From: Tannerellaceae bacterium
GTDB lineage: Bacteria > Bacteroidota > Bacteroidia > Bacteroidales > Tannerellaceae
DNA length: 49,190 bases
Assembly: GCA_031264865.1 (NCBI GenBank)
Contig: JAISDJ010000105.1
Location: 1 to 49,190 of the forward strand
Direction: 5' to 3'
This document shows positions 8,367 to 17,648 of this stretch, one piece after another. Position 1 is the first letter of the stretch. Every line of letters begins with the position of its first letter. Position numbers and translations under genes: made by a program. The notes beneath the pieces were generated by a model, which worked only from the letters and a program-made list of their open reading frames with translations, did no database searches and had not been told where the DNA came from.

Positions 8367-8649
8367 AAGAACGCAACTTACTCCTTGGGAAAAATTGCAA
8401 TCCGACAAATTATCCGCTAAAAGAAGAAGCGAAGAGGCGGCACAAAGAATAAACGACAACTTCGCTTACATGCAGGATAACATCGGTAAACTCATGCTAT
8501 CGGGCATCAGTTCTTATTTGTCTCCTATTGGCACAACTCTTATGCCTCATCTCTGGGGAATGGTCAGACCTGCTCTTTTGACCTGGGGCATTGGCAAAAT
8601 GCAATCATTACTCCTTGGCATATTGTTTGGCAAAAAGAAGAAAAAGTAA
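8329..8649 (+). CDS. Hypothetical protein, third gene of YtxH/holin-like cluster
   Basis: A 106-residue product with a charged N-terminal helix (EKLQSDKLSAKRRSEEAAQRINDNFAY) and a weakly hydrophobic centre (residues about 60-95), ending in a run of lysines (GKKKKK). I do not recognise a named family. It overlaps the holin-like gene, and internal ATGs at 8332, 8344 and 8350 are equally possible starts. Position suggests the three proteins act together at the inner membrane. The protein is rich in Lys, Arg, Ala and Leu. Confidence 0.55.
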   Translation: MMKKKMEMETIVKRTQLTPWEKLQSDKLSAKRRSEEAAQRINDNFAYMQDNIGKLMLSGISSYLSPIGTTLMPHLWGMVRPALLTWGIGKMQSLLLGILFGKKKKK

Positions 8650-8721
8650 TCTCAACAATTAATTTATGTTAGAGAGCATATTTTTTCTAATCGTAATCCA
8701 ATGACATTAAAAAAACATAAG

Positions 8722-8729
8722 TAACTTTG
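8722..8729 (+). promoter_or_regulatory. TAACTTTG -7 element upstream of the gap leader
   Basis: TAACTTTG matches TAnnTTTG exactly and predicts a transcript start near 8736. That leaves about 150 nt before the gap start codon, in which a 27-codon lipoprotein-like ORF is embedded. No TTTG -33 box was seen at the usual distance. Confidence 0.6.
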
Positions 8730-8753
8730 TACTCGTTAAAAATCAATAACAAG

Positions 8754-9891
<1,138 letters not shown>

Positions 9892-9921
9892 TCTCCAATT
9901 CTGATAATTTTTCATTTTTCA

Positions 9922-9956
9922 GAGGCTTTCCTTTTGTGGGAAAGCCTCCTTTTTTA
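9922..9956 (+). terminator. Intrinsic terminator after gap
   Basis: GAGGCTTTCC (9922-9931) pairs perfectly with GGAAAGCCTC (9939-9948) around a 7-nt loop, followed by C and a run of seven T. It is a textbook rho-independent terminator 31 bp after the gap stop codon. Confidence 0.9.
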
Positions 9957-9977
9957 TATCCATAAAAGAACCTTTTC

Positions 9978-10020
9978 TGATATAGATCATTTTTCGTGCT
10001 AACAGATGGCCTTATTTTTG
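9978..10020 (+). promoter_or_regulatory. Crp/Fnr-type box plus -7 element for the HAD gene
   Basis: TGATATAGATCA (9978-9989) has the half-site pattern TGAT-N4-ATCA of Crp/Fnr operators. It is followed 23 bp later by TATTTTTG (10013-10020), a TAnnTTTG element. Box centre to -7 centre is 33 bp, which places the box near -43, as for class II activation. The same 12-bp sequence and the same spacing occur on the minus strand at 11221-11179. Confidence 0.65.
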
Positions 10021-10048
10021 CCACTTCAATAAATAAACTGTGTCATAT

Positions 10049-10690
10049 ATGATTAAGACGATATTTTTTGATTTGGATGGTGTAATTATAGATTCCGAAC
10101 CTATACACGCCAAAGCTAAAAAGCTAACATTAGATGAATATGGGATAGATTACCCGATTTCACTTTTTGATGATTTTATCGGGCAAACCGATGAAGCCTT
10201 CTTTAAGCATGTTTCAGAGACATTAGATACCGAAAGACGACCGATTGATTTACTGTTGCAACGGAAACAAAAGTTATTCGTTGAGTTATTACCTGAAATG
10301 AAGTTTGTCGACGGTTTTTTGTTTTTCCATCAAAAAGTAAAAGAAAAAGGATTAAAAACCGCTTTAGTAAGTTCTACCTCTTCTTATACATTTGAATTAA
10401 TAGACAAGATTTTCAATATAAGCCATTTAGTTGATTTATTGGTTACGGAAAAAGATACGGTATACCATAAACCCCATCCCGCACCCTATCTGAAAGCTTT
10501 ACAAACGCTCCCCGCTTCAACCGAAACGACGATCGTAATCGAAGATTCTCCTAATGGCATTATTTCTGCAAAGAAAGCCGGGTGTAAGGTGTTTGCACTG
10601 ACAACATCATTCAAAGCTGAGAAGCTTACCGATGCCGATAAGATTTTTCATCACTATTCAGCATTAGCGATGGAATTAGAAAATCCCTGA
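10049..10690 (+). CDS. HAD-superfamily phosphatase (beta-phosphoglucomutase-like)
   Basis: A 213-residue haloacid dehalogenase-fold enzyme. Motif I is DLDGVIIDSEP (nucleophile Asp near residue 8), motif II SSTSS, motif III the Lys in HKPHPAPYL and motif IV IEDSPNGI. The cap domain between motifs I and II is of the alpha-helical C1 type, as in beta-phosphoglucomutase and small sugar-phosphate phosphatases; the substrate is unknown. A GTG at 10040 could extend it by three codons, but ATG 10049 fits the MIKTIFFDLDG family start. It lies behind the Crp/Fnr box-promoter module at 9978-10020 and ends inside the bidirectional terminator at 10681-10711. Confidence 0.85.
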   Translation: MIKTIFFDLDGVIIDSEPIHAKAKKLTLDEYGIDYPISLFDDFIGQTDEAFFKHVSETLDTERRPIDLLLQRKQKLFVELLPEMKFVDGFLFFHQKVKEKGLKTALVSSTSSYTFELIDKIFNISHLVDLLVTEKDTVYHKPHPAPYLKALQTLPASTETTIVIEDSPNGIISAKKAGCKVFALTTSFKAEKLTDADKIFHHYSALAMELENP

Positions 10691-10711
10691 TAAGTATGCT
10701 ATCAGGGATTT
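10681..10711. terminator. Bidirectional terminator between convergent genes
   Basis: AAATCCCTGATA (10681-10692) pairs over 12 bp with TATCAGGGATTT (10700-10711), loop 7 nt. It contains the stop codon of the HAD gene (10688-10690) and lies 5 bp before the end of the convergent gene at 10717. T-rich tract follows on the plus strand (AATTTTTATTTTTC). Confidence 0.85.
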
Positions 10712-10716
10712 AATTT

Positions 10717-11100
10717 TTATTTTTCTTTTACTTGTTTTACGAGATCTGCCAATGAGGCTTCTTCCATTATGTTATTATTCTTATTGGTGGCCATTATAAG
10801 TGTAACGTATTTTTCAAATTGTACTTTAGAGAGTACCTTTTTCATGCCGGATAAATTTTCAGCTATTACCTGTTTCATTTTTTCCTCTTCTCCTCTATTT
10901 TCTTTCTGCATTTGGATAAAGCTTTCGTTAAGCACCTCTACTTTTTCGGTCTGATAAGGCCTTAGACTCAAATAACGGTCGAGTTTGGATGTTTTAACAT
11001 TAAAGGGAATTTCCTCTGCATTGGATTGCGCTACAATAGTTGTTATGCCGACAAATAATACAGCCATGACGATCATTAAACGTTTCATATTCATATTCAT
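10717..11100 (-). CDS. Small secreted helical protein of unknown function
   Basis: A 127-residue product with a signal peptide (MKRLMIVMAVLFVGITTIVAQ, cleavage probably after AQ near residue 25) and a mature part that is nearly all charged helix. It has a region LSLRPYQTEKVEVLNESF and later MKKVLSKVQFEKYVTLIMAT, which is reminiscent of the helical Spy/CpxP-type periplasmic proteins, but I cannot assign it to that family. It is expected in the periplasm. The first ATG could be 11100 or the internal one 12 bases later (the N-terminus reads MNMNMK). It lies behind the second Crp/Fnr box module (11221-11179) and converges on the HAD gene. Confidence 0.7.
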   Translation of the reverse strand: MNMNMKRLMIVMAVLFVGITTIVAQSNAEEIPFNVKTSKLDRYLSLRPYQTEKVEVLNESFIQMQKENRGEEEKMKQVIAENLSGMKKVLSKVQFEKYVTLIMATNKNNNIMEEASLADLVKQVKEK

Positions 11101-11178
11101 TTTATGAGTTAGACATAAATTAGTTGGTTGCTGAAAATGTTTCAGCCACTTTTATTCAAAACGTTTTGAAAAGTGTCA

Positions 11179-11221
11179 CTAAAGTAAAGGATGAGTTTGT
11201 CTAAAAAAATGATCTATATCA
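11179..11221 (-). promoter_or_regulatory. Crp/Fnr-type box plus -7-like element for the 11100 gene
   Basis: Read on the minus strand, TGATATAGATCA (11221-11210) is identical to the box before the HAD gene. It is followed 23 bp later by TACTTTAG (11186-11179), which differs from TAnnTTTG at one base. Predicted transcription starts near 11172, giving a leader of about 70 nt to the start codon at 11100. The box lies just downstream of the Crp-family gene ending at 11246. Confidence 0.6.
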
Positions 11222-11245
11222 GAAAATGGCATTATACCGAAAAAA

Positions 11246-11827
11246 TCAAAGTATCCCGCTTCTTACCCGGCTCAATGATTCAGGCGCCATTAAAAGATAC
11301 GAAGCAATATCGTTTATTGAAGCCCTTTTGGCGGCATCCGGAAAATCTTTTATAAAACGATTATACCGCTCACGGGCTGTTTCAAAACGCCAGGAATCGG
11401 CTTTATTTTGAGAAACAATCAAGCTATTTTCCAAAAGCCCCCGTAACATCGTAGCTATTTCACTGTATTCTTCAATCAAACAGCATAGTTTTCGGTAATT
11501 AATATTGTACACGAGCGTAGGTTCTACAATTGCTTCAATCATCAAATCAGTTGGCTGTTCGTTGAATAAACTGTTGATGCAATAAACCACTGTCCCTTCG
11601 CAACCAAAGTGTTCCGTCACATCTTTTCCTTTTTTGTAATAAAACTGACGTAGCATACCGGTATCTACATAGACCATATTTCGATGAATCTGTCCCTTAT
11701 CCAATAAAATTTCGCCCTTCTTTAATTTTATAGGTTCCAATATCTCTGCAAGTTTCTGTAAAGGTTCGGAAGATAAATTGTTATATGGCGAAGATATCTT
11801 CCTTGCTATTTCAATATATTCATGCAT
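11246..11827 (-). CDS. Crp/Fnr-family transcriptional regulator
   Basis: A 193-residue protein with a cyclic-nucleotide-binding-like N-terminal domain (about 1-115; KLKKGEILLDKGQIHRNMVYVDTG pattern) and a C-terminal winged HTH ending APESLSRVRSGI, the recognition helix of Crp-type regulators in Bacteroidota. The ligand is not visible from sequence; there is no Fe-S Cys cluster at the N-terminus, although Cys residues occur near positions 75, 83 and 114-115. The two Crp/Fnr boxes at 9978-9989 and 11210-11221 flank its target-like genes, so it is the best local candidate for their regulator. A further palindrome TGATT-N5-AATCA at 11843-11857 lies 16 bp upstream of its start and may be autoregulatory. 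Confidence 0.85.
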   Translation of the reverse strand: MHEYIEIARKISSPYNNLSSEPLQKLAEILEPIKLKKGEILLDKGQIHRNMVYVDTGMLRQFYYKKGKDVTEHFGCEGTVVYCINSLFNEQPTDLMIEAIVEPTLVYNINYRKLCCLIEEYSEIATMLRGLLENSLIVSQNKADSWRFETARERYNRFIKDFPDAAKRASINDIASYLLMAPESLSRVRSGIL

Positions 11828-11958
11828 CAGTTATGATTCTTTTGATTTATACAATCATCTTTCAATCTTACTAAGATAGTTATTTTTATCACGAAATATA
11901 CACGATTTCATCAATAATAGTTTTAAATGAATAAACTATTTCTTTTCGGTATGTTTGC

Positions 11959-11966
11959 TATCTTTG
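11959..11966 (+). promoter_or_regulatory. TATCTTTG -7 element that sets the miaA start
   Basis: An exact TAnnTTTG match 8 bp before ATG 11975. Transcription would begin near 11973, so the longer ORF start at 11927 cannot be used from this promoter and miaA mRNA would be essentially leaderless. Confidence 0.55.
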
Positions 11967-11974
11967 ACATCGGA

Positions 11975-12895
11975 ATGAAAACTTATCAACTAATTACCGT
12001 TTTAGGGCCAACGGCATCGGGTAAAACAAACTTTGCTGTGGCTTTAGCCAAACAGTTGAATACAGAGATTATCAGTGGCGATTCGCGGCAGGTGTACCGT
12101 TCCATGGATATCGGAACAGGAAAAGATTTGTCGGATTACGTCGTAAATGGCAAACAAATCCCTTATCATCTGATAGATATATGCGATCCCGGTTATAAAT
12201 ATAATGTGTTCGAATATCAACACGACTTCTTCCGTGTCTATAATGAGATAAAGGCTAAAGACAAACTTCCTATCCTTTGTGGTGGAACAGGAATGTATAT
12301 CGAGGCTGTCCTCAAAGGATTCAGATTACTTGATGTTCCCCAAAACCCGGAATTGCGGCATACATTAAAAGACAAATCACTGGAAGAACTTGAAATTATA
12401 TTAGCGAGTTATAAAGCGCTTCATAATAAAACGGACGTGGATACAGCTCAACGAGCCATCCGGGCTATCGAAATAGAAGAATACTACAAAAGAGAAGCGC
12501 CAGCAAAAAATGAATATGCCCCGGTTCATAGTCTTATAATCGGTATAGATATCGATCGTGAACTCCGTAGGGAAAAGATATCCAGACGTTTACAGACTCG
12601 GTTAAAAGAAGGAATGGTAGAAGAAGTAGAACGTATTCTGGCAACAGGTGTAGATCCCGAAGACCTTATCTATTATGGACTGGAATATAAATTTCTAACA
12701 TTATATATAACAGGTAAACTGATGTATGAAGATATGATCGCCCGGTTGGAAATCGCCATTCACCAGTTCGCAAAACGTCAAATGACCTGGTTTCGCGGTA
12801 TGGAGCGACGCGGATTCACTATCCATTGGATGGATGCCGGACTTCCGACAGAGGAAAAAATATCTCAGACAAAAATGTTATTAAATTTGTACTAA
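11975..12895 (+). CDS. miaA: tRNA dimethylallyltransferase
   Basis: A 306-residue enzyme that adds a dimethylallyl group to A37 of tRNAs reading UNN codons. The P-loop is GPTASGKT (about residues 10-17), followed by the DSRQVYRSMDIGTGK motif, the GGTGMYIEAVLKG motif and the C-terminal KRQMTWFRG, all diagnostic for MiaA. Length fits the family. The start at 11975 is chosen because the promoter element lies directly upstream and homologues begin with a short MKxx stretch before the P-loop. It is followed 10 bp later by kdsA and is probably co-transcribed. Stop TAA. Confidence 0.94.
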   Translation: MKTYQLITVLGPTASGKTNFAVALAKQLNTEIISGDSRQVYRSMDIGTGKDLSDYVVNGKQIPYHLIDICDPGYKYNVFEYQHDFFRVYNEIKAKDKLPILCGGTGMYIEAVLKGFRLLDVPQNPELRHTLKDKSLEELEIILASYKALHNKTDVDTAQRAIRAIEIEEYYKREAPAKNEYAPVHSLIIGIDIDRELRREKISRRLQTRLKEGMVEEVERILATGVDPEDLIYYGLEYKFLTLYITGKLMYEDMIARLEIAIHQFAKRQMTWFRGMERRGFTIHWMDAGLPTEEKISQTKMLLNLY

Positions 12896-12905
12896 ATTAG
12901 AGCTT

Positions 12906-13709
12906 ATGATAACAATAGACAAGTATAAAAACAATAAGAACTTCTTCCTCATGGCAGGACCATGCGTGATAGAAAATGAAGAAATGGCGTTGCAAATAGC
13001 TGAAAAGATAGGCGAAATAACTCATCGTTTGCATATTCCTTATATCTTCAAAGGGTCGTACAGGAAAGCAAACCGCTCACGGATTGATTCGTTTACCGGT
13101 ATTGGAGACTAGAAAGCGCTGAAGATACTTCGGAAAGTGAACGAAACATTTGATATTCCTACCGTTACGGATATTCATGAATCGGTAGAAGCAGCTATGG
13201 CGGCTGAATATGTAGATGTATTACAAATACCGGCGTTTTTGTGTCGGCAAACCGATTTATTAATGGCAGCTGCTAAAACAGGAAAGATTGTAAACATAAA
13301 GAAAGGCCAGTTTTTAGCTCCTTCGGGCATGCAATATGCCGCTCAAAAAGTAGTAGATGCAGGCAATAAAAATGTTATGATAACCGAACGAGGCGTTACT
13401 TTTGGCTATACGGATTTAGTTGTTGACTACAGAGGTATTCCTCAAATGCAAAAATTTGGATTTCCGGTTGTAATGGATGTAACTCATTCACTTCAACAAC
13501 CTAACCAATCATCAGGGGTAACAGGAGGAATGCCCGAATTAATAGAAACGATAGCCAAAGCAGCCATTGCCGTTGGCGCCGACGGACTATTTATCGAAAC
13601 TCATCCCGAACCAGGTAGGGCCAAATCAGACGGAGCCAATATGCTACGCCTTGACTTACTGGAAAGCTTACTTTTGAAATTAGTACGTATAAGAGAAGCT
13701 ATTCTATAA
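12906..13709 (+). pseudogene. kdsA: 3-deoxy-8-phosphooctulonate (KDO-8-P) synthase, interrupted by an in-frame TAG
   Basis: The frame from ATG 12906 to TAA 13707-13709 encodes 267 residues with one TAG at 13110-13112. KdsA condenses arabinose 5-phosphate with PEP to make KDO-8-phosphate for lipopolysaccharide. Conserved parts are intact on both sides: MAGPCVIENEE and FKGSYRKANRS before the stop, QIPAFLCRQTDLL, GQFLAPS, TERGVTFGYTDLVVD and DVTHSLQQPN after it. The residue at the TAG (context TGIGD-stop-KALKIL) aligns with a Glu of E. coli KdsA, so a single GAG to TAG change explains it. KdsA is essential in most Gram-negative bacteria, so loss is unexpected. Alternatives are sequence error, amber suppression or a second copy elsewhere. 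Confidence 0.85.
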
Positions 13710-13721
13710 TAACAACAACAA

Positions 13722-14423
13722 TTATCCCAGCTTACTGATTTTTCGAAGCTTTTCTTCGTCTATTAATTTAATTTTTCGGCCGTCTAAAGCAATCGTACGT
13801 TCGGCGGCAAAAGTAGATAGCGTACGTATTGCATTGGATGTTGTCATATTCGACAGGCTGGCTAAATCTTCACGGGCTAAATAAATACTGAGAGTTGCCC
13901 CATCTTCTTCCAGTCCGTAACTGTCTTTTAGAAAAAGTAAGGATTCGGCTAAACGTCCACGAATATGTTTCTGGGTAAGGTTAACCGTACGTTCGTCGGC
14001 TATACCTAAATCAAAGGAAAGCTGACGTATAAAAAACATGGCCAGGTTTGGATTACCCATCAACAGATCCATGACCACAGTCATAGGTATCAAACACACG
14101 ATGGAAGCTTCAAACGCAGATGCATTCGTTAAATAGTCTTCCTGGGCAAAATAAGCCCGGTAGCCAAAATACTGAATGGGTTTTATCATCCGGATAATCT
14201 GGCTTCTCCCGCCTACTCCTTCTTTAAAGATTTTGACTTTGCCTTTTAACAAACACATCATGTCACGAGGTTCATCCCCCTCGAAGTATATCAATTCATT
14301 CCGCTTAAAATGCTGAATAGACGAATGATTCCGGAGTATTTCACGTTCTTTTTCCGTTAATACTCTCCACACTTCTGCCAAACTGGCCGAAATATCGACC
14401 TCTTCTCTTTGCTGTCTTATCAC
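13722..14423 (-). CDS. Crp/Fnr-family transcriptional regulator (second copy)
   Basis: A 233-residue regulator with a cyclic-nucleotide-binding-like domain (KRNELIYFEGDEPRDMMCLLKGKVKIF, about residues 40-66), a dimerisation helix and a C-terminal winged HTH containing REDLASLSNMTTSNAIRTLS. It is only distantly related to the one at 11246. The start is GTG 14423: an in-frame TAG lies four codons upstream, and the next in-frame ATG is far inside the domain. A TATATTTG element on the minus strand (14462-14455) lies 32 bp upstream of this start and supports it. It is divergent from the DUF5686 barrel gene and converges on kdsA with 12 bp between. The ligand is unknown. Confidence 0.88.
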   Translation of the reverse strand: MIRQQREEVDISASLAEVWRVLTEKEREILRNHSSIQHFKRNELIYFEGDEPRDMMCLLKGKVKIFKEGVGGRSQIIRMIKPIQYFGYRAYFAQEDYLTNASAFEASIVCLIPMTVVMDLLMGNPNLAMFFIRQLSFDLGIADERTVNLTQKHIRGRLAESLLFLKDSYGLEEDGATLSIYLAREDLASLSNMTTSNAIRTLSTFAAERTIALDGRKIKLIDEEKLRKISKLG

Positions 14424-14454
14424 GACTCTGTTCTATAACATGTTTTATGAAGCA

Positions 14455-14564
14455 CAAATATATACTTTTTCTTTCTCAAAAGAAACAAATTATTTGACAA
14501 AAAGCTATTTGATAAGAAATCAAGCATTTTTATATAAAAACACAATTTTATTTTATTAAATTTG
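14455..14564. promoter_or_regulatory. Divergent promoters and a Crp-like palindrome
   Basis: The minus strand carries TATATTTG (14462-14455) for the Crp-family gene, and the plus strand carries TAAATTTG (14557-14564) for the DUF5686 gene; both match TAnnTTTG. Between them is TTGATaagaaATCAA (14509-14523), a palindrome like a Crp/Fnr box but with a 5-bp spacer. It may let the regulator control itself or the barrel gene. Confidence 0.45.
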
Positions 14565-14575
14565 TCTGAAAGAAG

Positions 14576-16771
14576 ATGCAAACCGTTTTGAGAAAGCATT
14601 TGGTCATATTAGTGGTTATTTCTATTACTACCGTAAGCTACCAGTTACTCGCTGAAGAAGCTTATGCTGATGATTCATTGTCGAATTCCAAATCCAAGCC
14701 GGTAAAAGTTTTTCCAGTTGATTCTATCATGAAGTTAGTGATAGAGAGCGCTGTATCCTACCAAAATTACCTTGCCGGTGCCGAAACCGAGATTTATATC
14801 AAGGGCCGTACGGAAATACTAAAGCAAAATCAACTTATACGCCTGGCGCATCATCTTTTTCCTGTAGACAGAAAAGTAAAAGATATGGTTTTCGAAATGG
14901 TTAGCGATTCAAAATTCGAACCACCCAGTATATTTGCACATAATCTCAGAGCGATAAACGGAAGTAGTATCCCAAATAGAAAAAAACAACAAGAAGTCAT
15001 CAATTTCCTGAATTTTAATGTCTATGCTTCCACAGCATATAATGATGCTATTTTAATGCCGGTAGCCAAGAAAGCTTTCAAATATTATGACTTTAAACTA
15101 ATGGACATAAGTGATACTACAGGATTGAAGATATACCGTATACGTTTTCTACCCAAACAATTAAGCCCTAAATTAATCAGTGGCGATTTATATGTTATCG
15201 ACCAGGTATGGACAATCGACAAAATCGATATGAGCGGAAGGTACGCATTTTCCGACTTCAATTTGGTTATGACATATGGGAGGGGATTTAATCGGTTCAA
15301 TCTTCCGGAAACAGCAGACTTTTATGTCAGGTATCATGCGTTGGGAAATGCAGTAGCCAACTCTTACCATTCCCGTTTTAATTATAAGTCGGTTGTTTGG
15401 TCGCAAGAAGCAGGAAACAAAAGGAAACGCAGGTCTTCTTTAGATGTTAGCAGCTATTACACACTATCGTCTGATACGGTTCCTATCATCTTGGATACCA
15501 CTTATTGGCATCGTAAACGTGATATGTCTCTAACTGAAGAAGAAGAGACGCTTTATCAAAATGTAACAGATAAAAGACTACAAAAGTCTGATAGCTTAGA
15601 TGATGCCCAACAGTATCTAAAGCTTACGGAAAAATTAGTTAATTCATACACTTTCGACTATAAAACTACTCAAATCAGGTATTCAGGCCTGCTAAATCCG
15701 AGCCAGTTAGGATATTCTAAATTTAATGGTATTACGTACCGGCAACGCGTACGCTTATCTAAAGATTTTAAGAATGACAGACAATTACGTCTGCACCCTG
15801 AAATCGGATTTGTATTTAAGCGAAAAGAAATCTATTGGAAGTTATTGGGGGAATGGGAATATCTTCCTGAAAAATTCGGAATACTAAGTCTTGTTGCCGG
15901 TAATGGAAACCAAACCTATTCTCATTCCATGACAACATTCATTAATGAACAATTAAAAGACTCTATTATTGATGTTGATGATTTAGGATTACAATACTTC
16001 CGTCATTATTACCTCGAACTGAAAAATCGTATCGAGCTTTTTCACGGATTCCAGTTAATAGCTGGCCTTACTTATAATAATCGATCGCCTGTAAAGAAAG
16101 TAAACAACCCAAATCTCAGCCCAGAAATATTGAATGTTGCCAATAGCGATTACAATGATTTTACCCCTACTCTCGGATTTACATACACGCCGCGACAGTA
16201 TTATCGAATAGACGGTAAACGTAAATCTTATGTGTTTTCTTATTATCCTACCATATCGGTCGAATTTGCAAGGGCTATACCGGGAGTTTGGAAAAGCAAG
16301 GGAGATTTCACCCGTATAGAAGCGGATATTCATCAAAGTATATCCTTAGGACTGTTGCGAAGGCTTAATTATCATATCAGCACTGGGATGTATACCCGTC
16401 AGAAGTCTACTTACTTTGCTGATTTCCGATACTTTACCCGGCGTAATTTCCCCGACTCATGGGATGATCAGATTGGAGGTATATTTAATGTACTGGAAAG
16501 AGACTGGTTCAATGCTTCCGATAAATACGCACAGGCTCATTTTATGTTCCAAAGCCCTTTTATCTTTTTACAATTTTACAAAAAGGAGGCGTCTAAGTAT
16601 GTTTTTTATGAACGTCTGTATCTAAGCCAGCTTTGGACTCCGGAGCTACCCTGTTTCACGGAAATAGGATACGGTATCGGAAACCATATCTTTAATGTTG
16701 GCGTCTTTGCCGGATTCGACAAATACAAATATCAGAATTTCGGTGTTAAGTTCGCCTTTGAATTGTTCTGA
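14576..16771 (+). CDS. DUF5686-family outer-membrane protein
   Basis: A 731-residue protein with an N-terminal hydrophobic signal-like segment (HLVILVVISITTVSYQLLA, about residues 8-26). The region after it (SYQNYLAGAETEIYIKGRTEIL) and the central GLKIYRIRFLPKQLSPKLISGDLYVID are typical of DUF5686. The rest of the protein is rich in amphipathic beta strands and ends NFGVKFAFELF with a terminal aromatic, so it is expected as an outer-membrane barrel. Many relatives also carry a carboxypeptidase-regulatory-like domain at the N-terminus; I do not see one here. The gene has its own promoter (14557-14564), starts only about 5 nt after the predicted transcript start, and converges on the DUF1460 gene with adjoining stop codons. 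Function unknown. Confidence 0.8.
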   Translation: MQTVLRKHLVILVVISITTVSYQLLAEEAYADDSLSNSKSKPVKVFPVDSIMKLVIESAVSYQNYLAGAETEIYIKGRTEILKQNQLIRLAHHLFPVDRKVKDMVFEMVSDSKFEPPSIFAHNLRAINGSSIPNRKKQQEVINFLNFNVYASTAYNDAILMPVAKKAFKYYDFKLMDISDTTGLKIYRIRFLPKQLSPKLISGDLYVIDQVWTIDKIDMSGRYAFSDFNLVMTYGRGFNRFNLPETADFYVRYHALGNAVANSYHSRFNYKSVVWSQEAGNKRKRRSSLDVSSYYTLSSDTVPIILDTTYWHRKRDMSLTEEEETLYQNVTDKRLQKSDSLDDAQQYLKLTEKLVNSYTFDYKTTQIRYSGLLNPSQLGYSKFNGITYRQRVRLSKDFKNDRQLRLHPEIGFVFKRKEIYWKLLGEWEYLPEKFGILSLVAGNGNQTYSHSMTTFINEQLKDSIIDVDDLGLQYFRHYYLELKNRIELFHGFQLIAGLTYNNRSPVKKVNNPNLSPEILNVANSDYNDFTPTLGFTYTPRQYYRIDGKRKSYVFSYYPTISVEFARAIPGVWKSKGDFTRIEADIHQSISLGLLRRLNYHISTGMYTRQKSTYFADFRYFTRRNFPDSWDDQIGGIFNVLERDWFNASDKYAQAHFMFQSPFIFLQFYKKEASKYVFYERLYLSQLWTPELPCFTEIGYGIGNHIFNVGVFAGFDKYKYQNFGVKFAFELF

Positions 16772-17629
16772 TCAAAGCGGGCGTGCCAGCATAATCCCGG
16801 TACTGTTTTTGCCTTTCTGCACATATTCTTTTAAAGTAGTACTTTCAACCACCACTTTCTGCTGCAAAGAAGAAGCATGGATAAACGTCAGCCGGTCTCC
16901 TTCCCAATAGATAAATCCTACATGTGAAGTATCCAATCCCTTTACCGCCGTAGTAAAACAAACCATATCGCCCGATTGCATTTTATCTGCATAAGCCTCT
17001 ATTTTATCCCTGGGTATAAAATGATAGGTCGTGCGAGCGCTGATCTCTTTTTCTTTTTGTGCTATTCTTTCTACTAACGGAGGATTTCCCTTCAATTGCC
17101 GGTAGCTGTCTGGGTAGGTAGACATAAAAGATAAATCAAACGTCAGGGGTATGCCTCCTATCTCTTTATTGATATCCCTTACTATCTTTCGTTTATCATT
17201 TACATATACCCAATCGGATGTATAGTGTAAACGGCTCAGATAATCCGAGACAATCCCTTCCTGATAACGAAGTTGCCGGAGGTTGAGGCAGAAGTTTTCA
17301 AACGAAGGGTTATCGCCTTTGATGGTACGGGATAAGGCGATTACATTGTCTACAAACGTGGCGCAATCCATTTCGCGTAAGTTCACCACTAATCCTTCCG
17401 GTTCTTTTTCCAGTGTAGATGCAACATAAGGAGTACCCAGGAAGAAAAGAGCGCTTTCTGTTATCAATTGTCCCATGGGTAATGACTTTTTCGATTTCAT
17501 TTCCGTAAGATACTTATCAAAGATTGCACGATCTTTGTCTGTCATGTAGATTCCTATCTGTTGCTTACAGGCTAAGCCGGTTAATACGGCGACGCATAAG
17601 CCTAAGCTGATCAATGTTATTTTCTTCAT
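16772..17629 (-). CDS. DUF1460 amidase-like (NlpC/P60 superfamily) protein
   Basis: A 285-residue exported protein. The N-terminal signal is MKKITLISLGLCVAVLTGLA followed by Cys, so it may be a lipoprotein, although the lipobox is not ideal. The catalytic-type Cys is in EMDCATFVDN (Cys89), with a His in TSHVGFIYW and a later FIHASS motif, as in DUF1460 N-acetylmuramoyl-L-alanine amidase-like proteins. These cleave peptidoglycan peptides or recycle muropeptides in the periplasm. It follows uvrB by 19 bp on the same strand, so the pspC-uvrB-DUF1460 order looks like an operon. Stop is TGA, directly abutting the DUF5686 stop. Confidence 0.85.
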   Translation of the reverse strand: MKKITLISLGLCVAVLTGLACKQQIGIYMTDKDRAIFDKYLTEMKSKKSLPMGQLITESALFFLGTPYVASTLEKEPEGLVVNLREMDCATFVDNVIALSRTIKGDNPSFENFCLNLRQLRYQEGIVSDYLSRLHYTSDWVYVNDKRKIVRDINKEIGGIPLTFDLSFMSTYPDSYRQLKGNPPLVERIAQKEKEISARTTYHFIPRDKIEAYADKMQSGDMVCFTTAVKGLDTSHVGFIYWEGDRLTFIHASSLQQKVVVESTTLKEYVQKGKNSTGIMLARPL

Positions 17630-17648
17630 CTGTAATGGTTATTCTTTT

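Noticed and set aside
11226-11411. 61-codon plus-strand ORF
   Set aside because: It is the shadow of the Crp-family gene on the opposite strand.
13110-13112. Pyrrolysine or selenocysteine explanation for the TAG codons
   Set aside because: Selenocysteine uses TGA; pyrrolysine would need pylS/pylT, which are not seen, and the substituted residues are ordinary Glu and Tyr.
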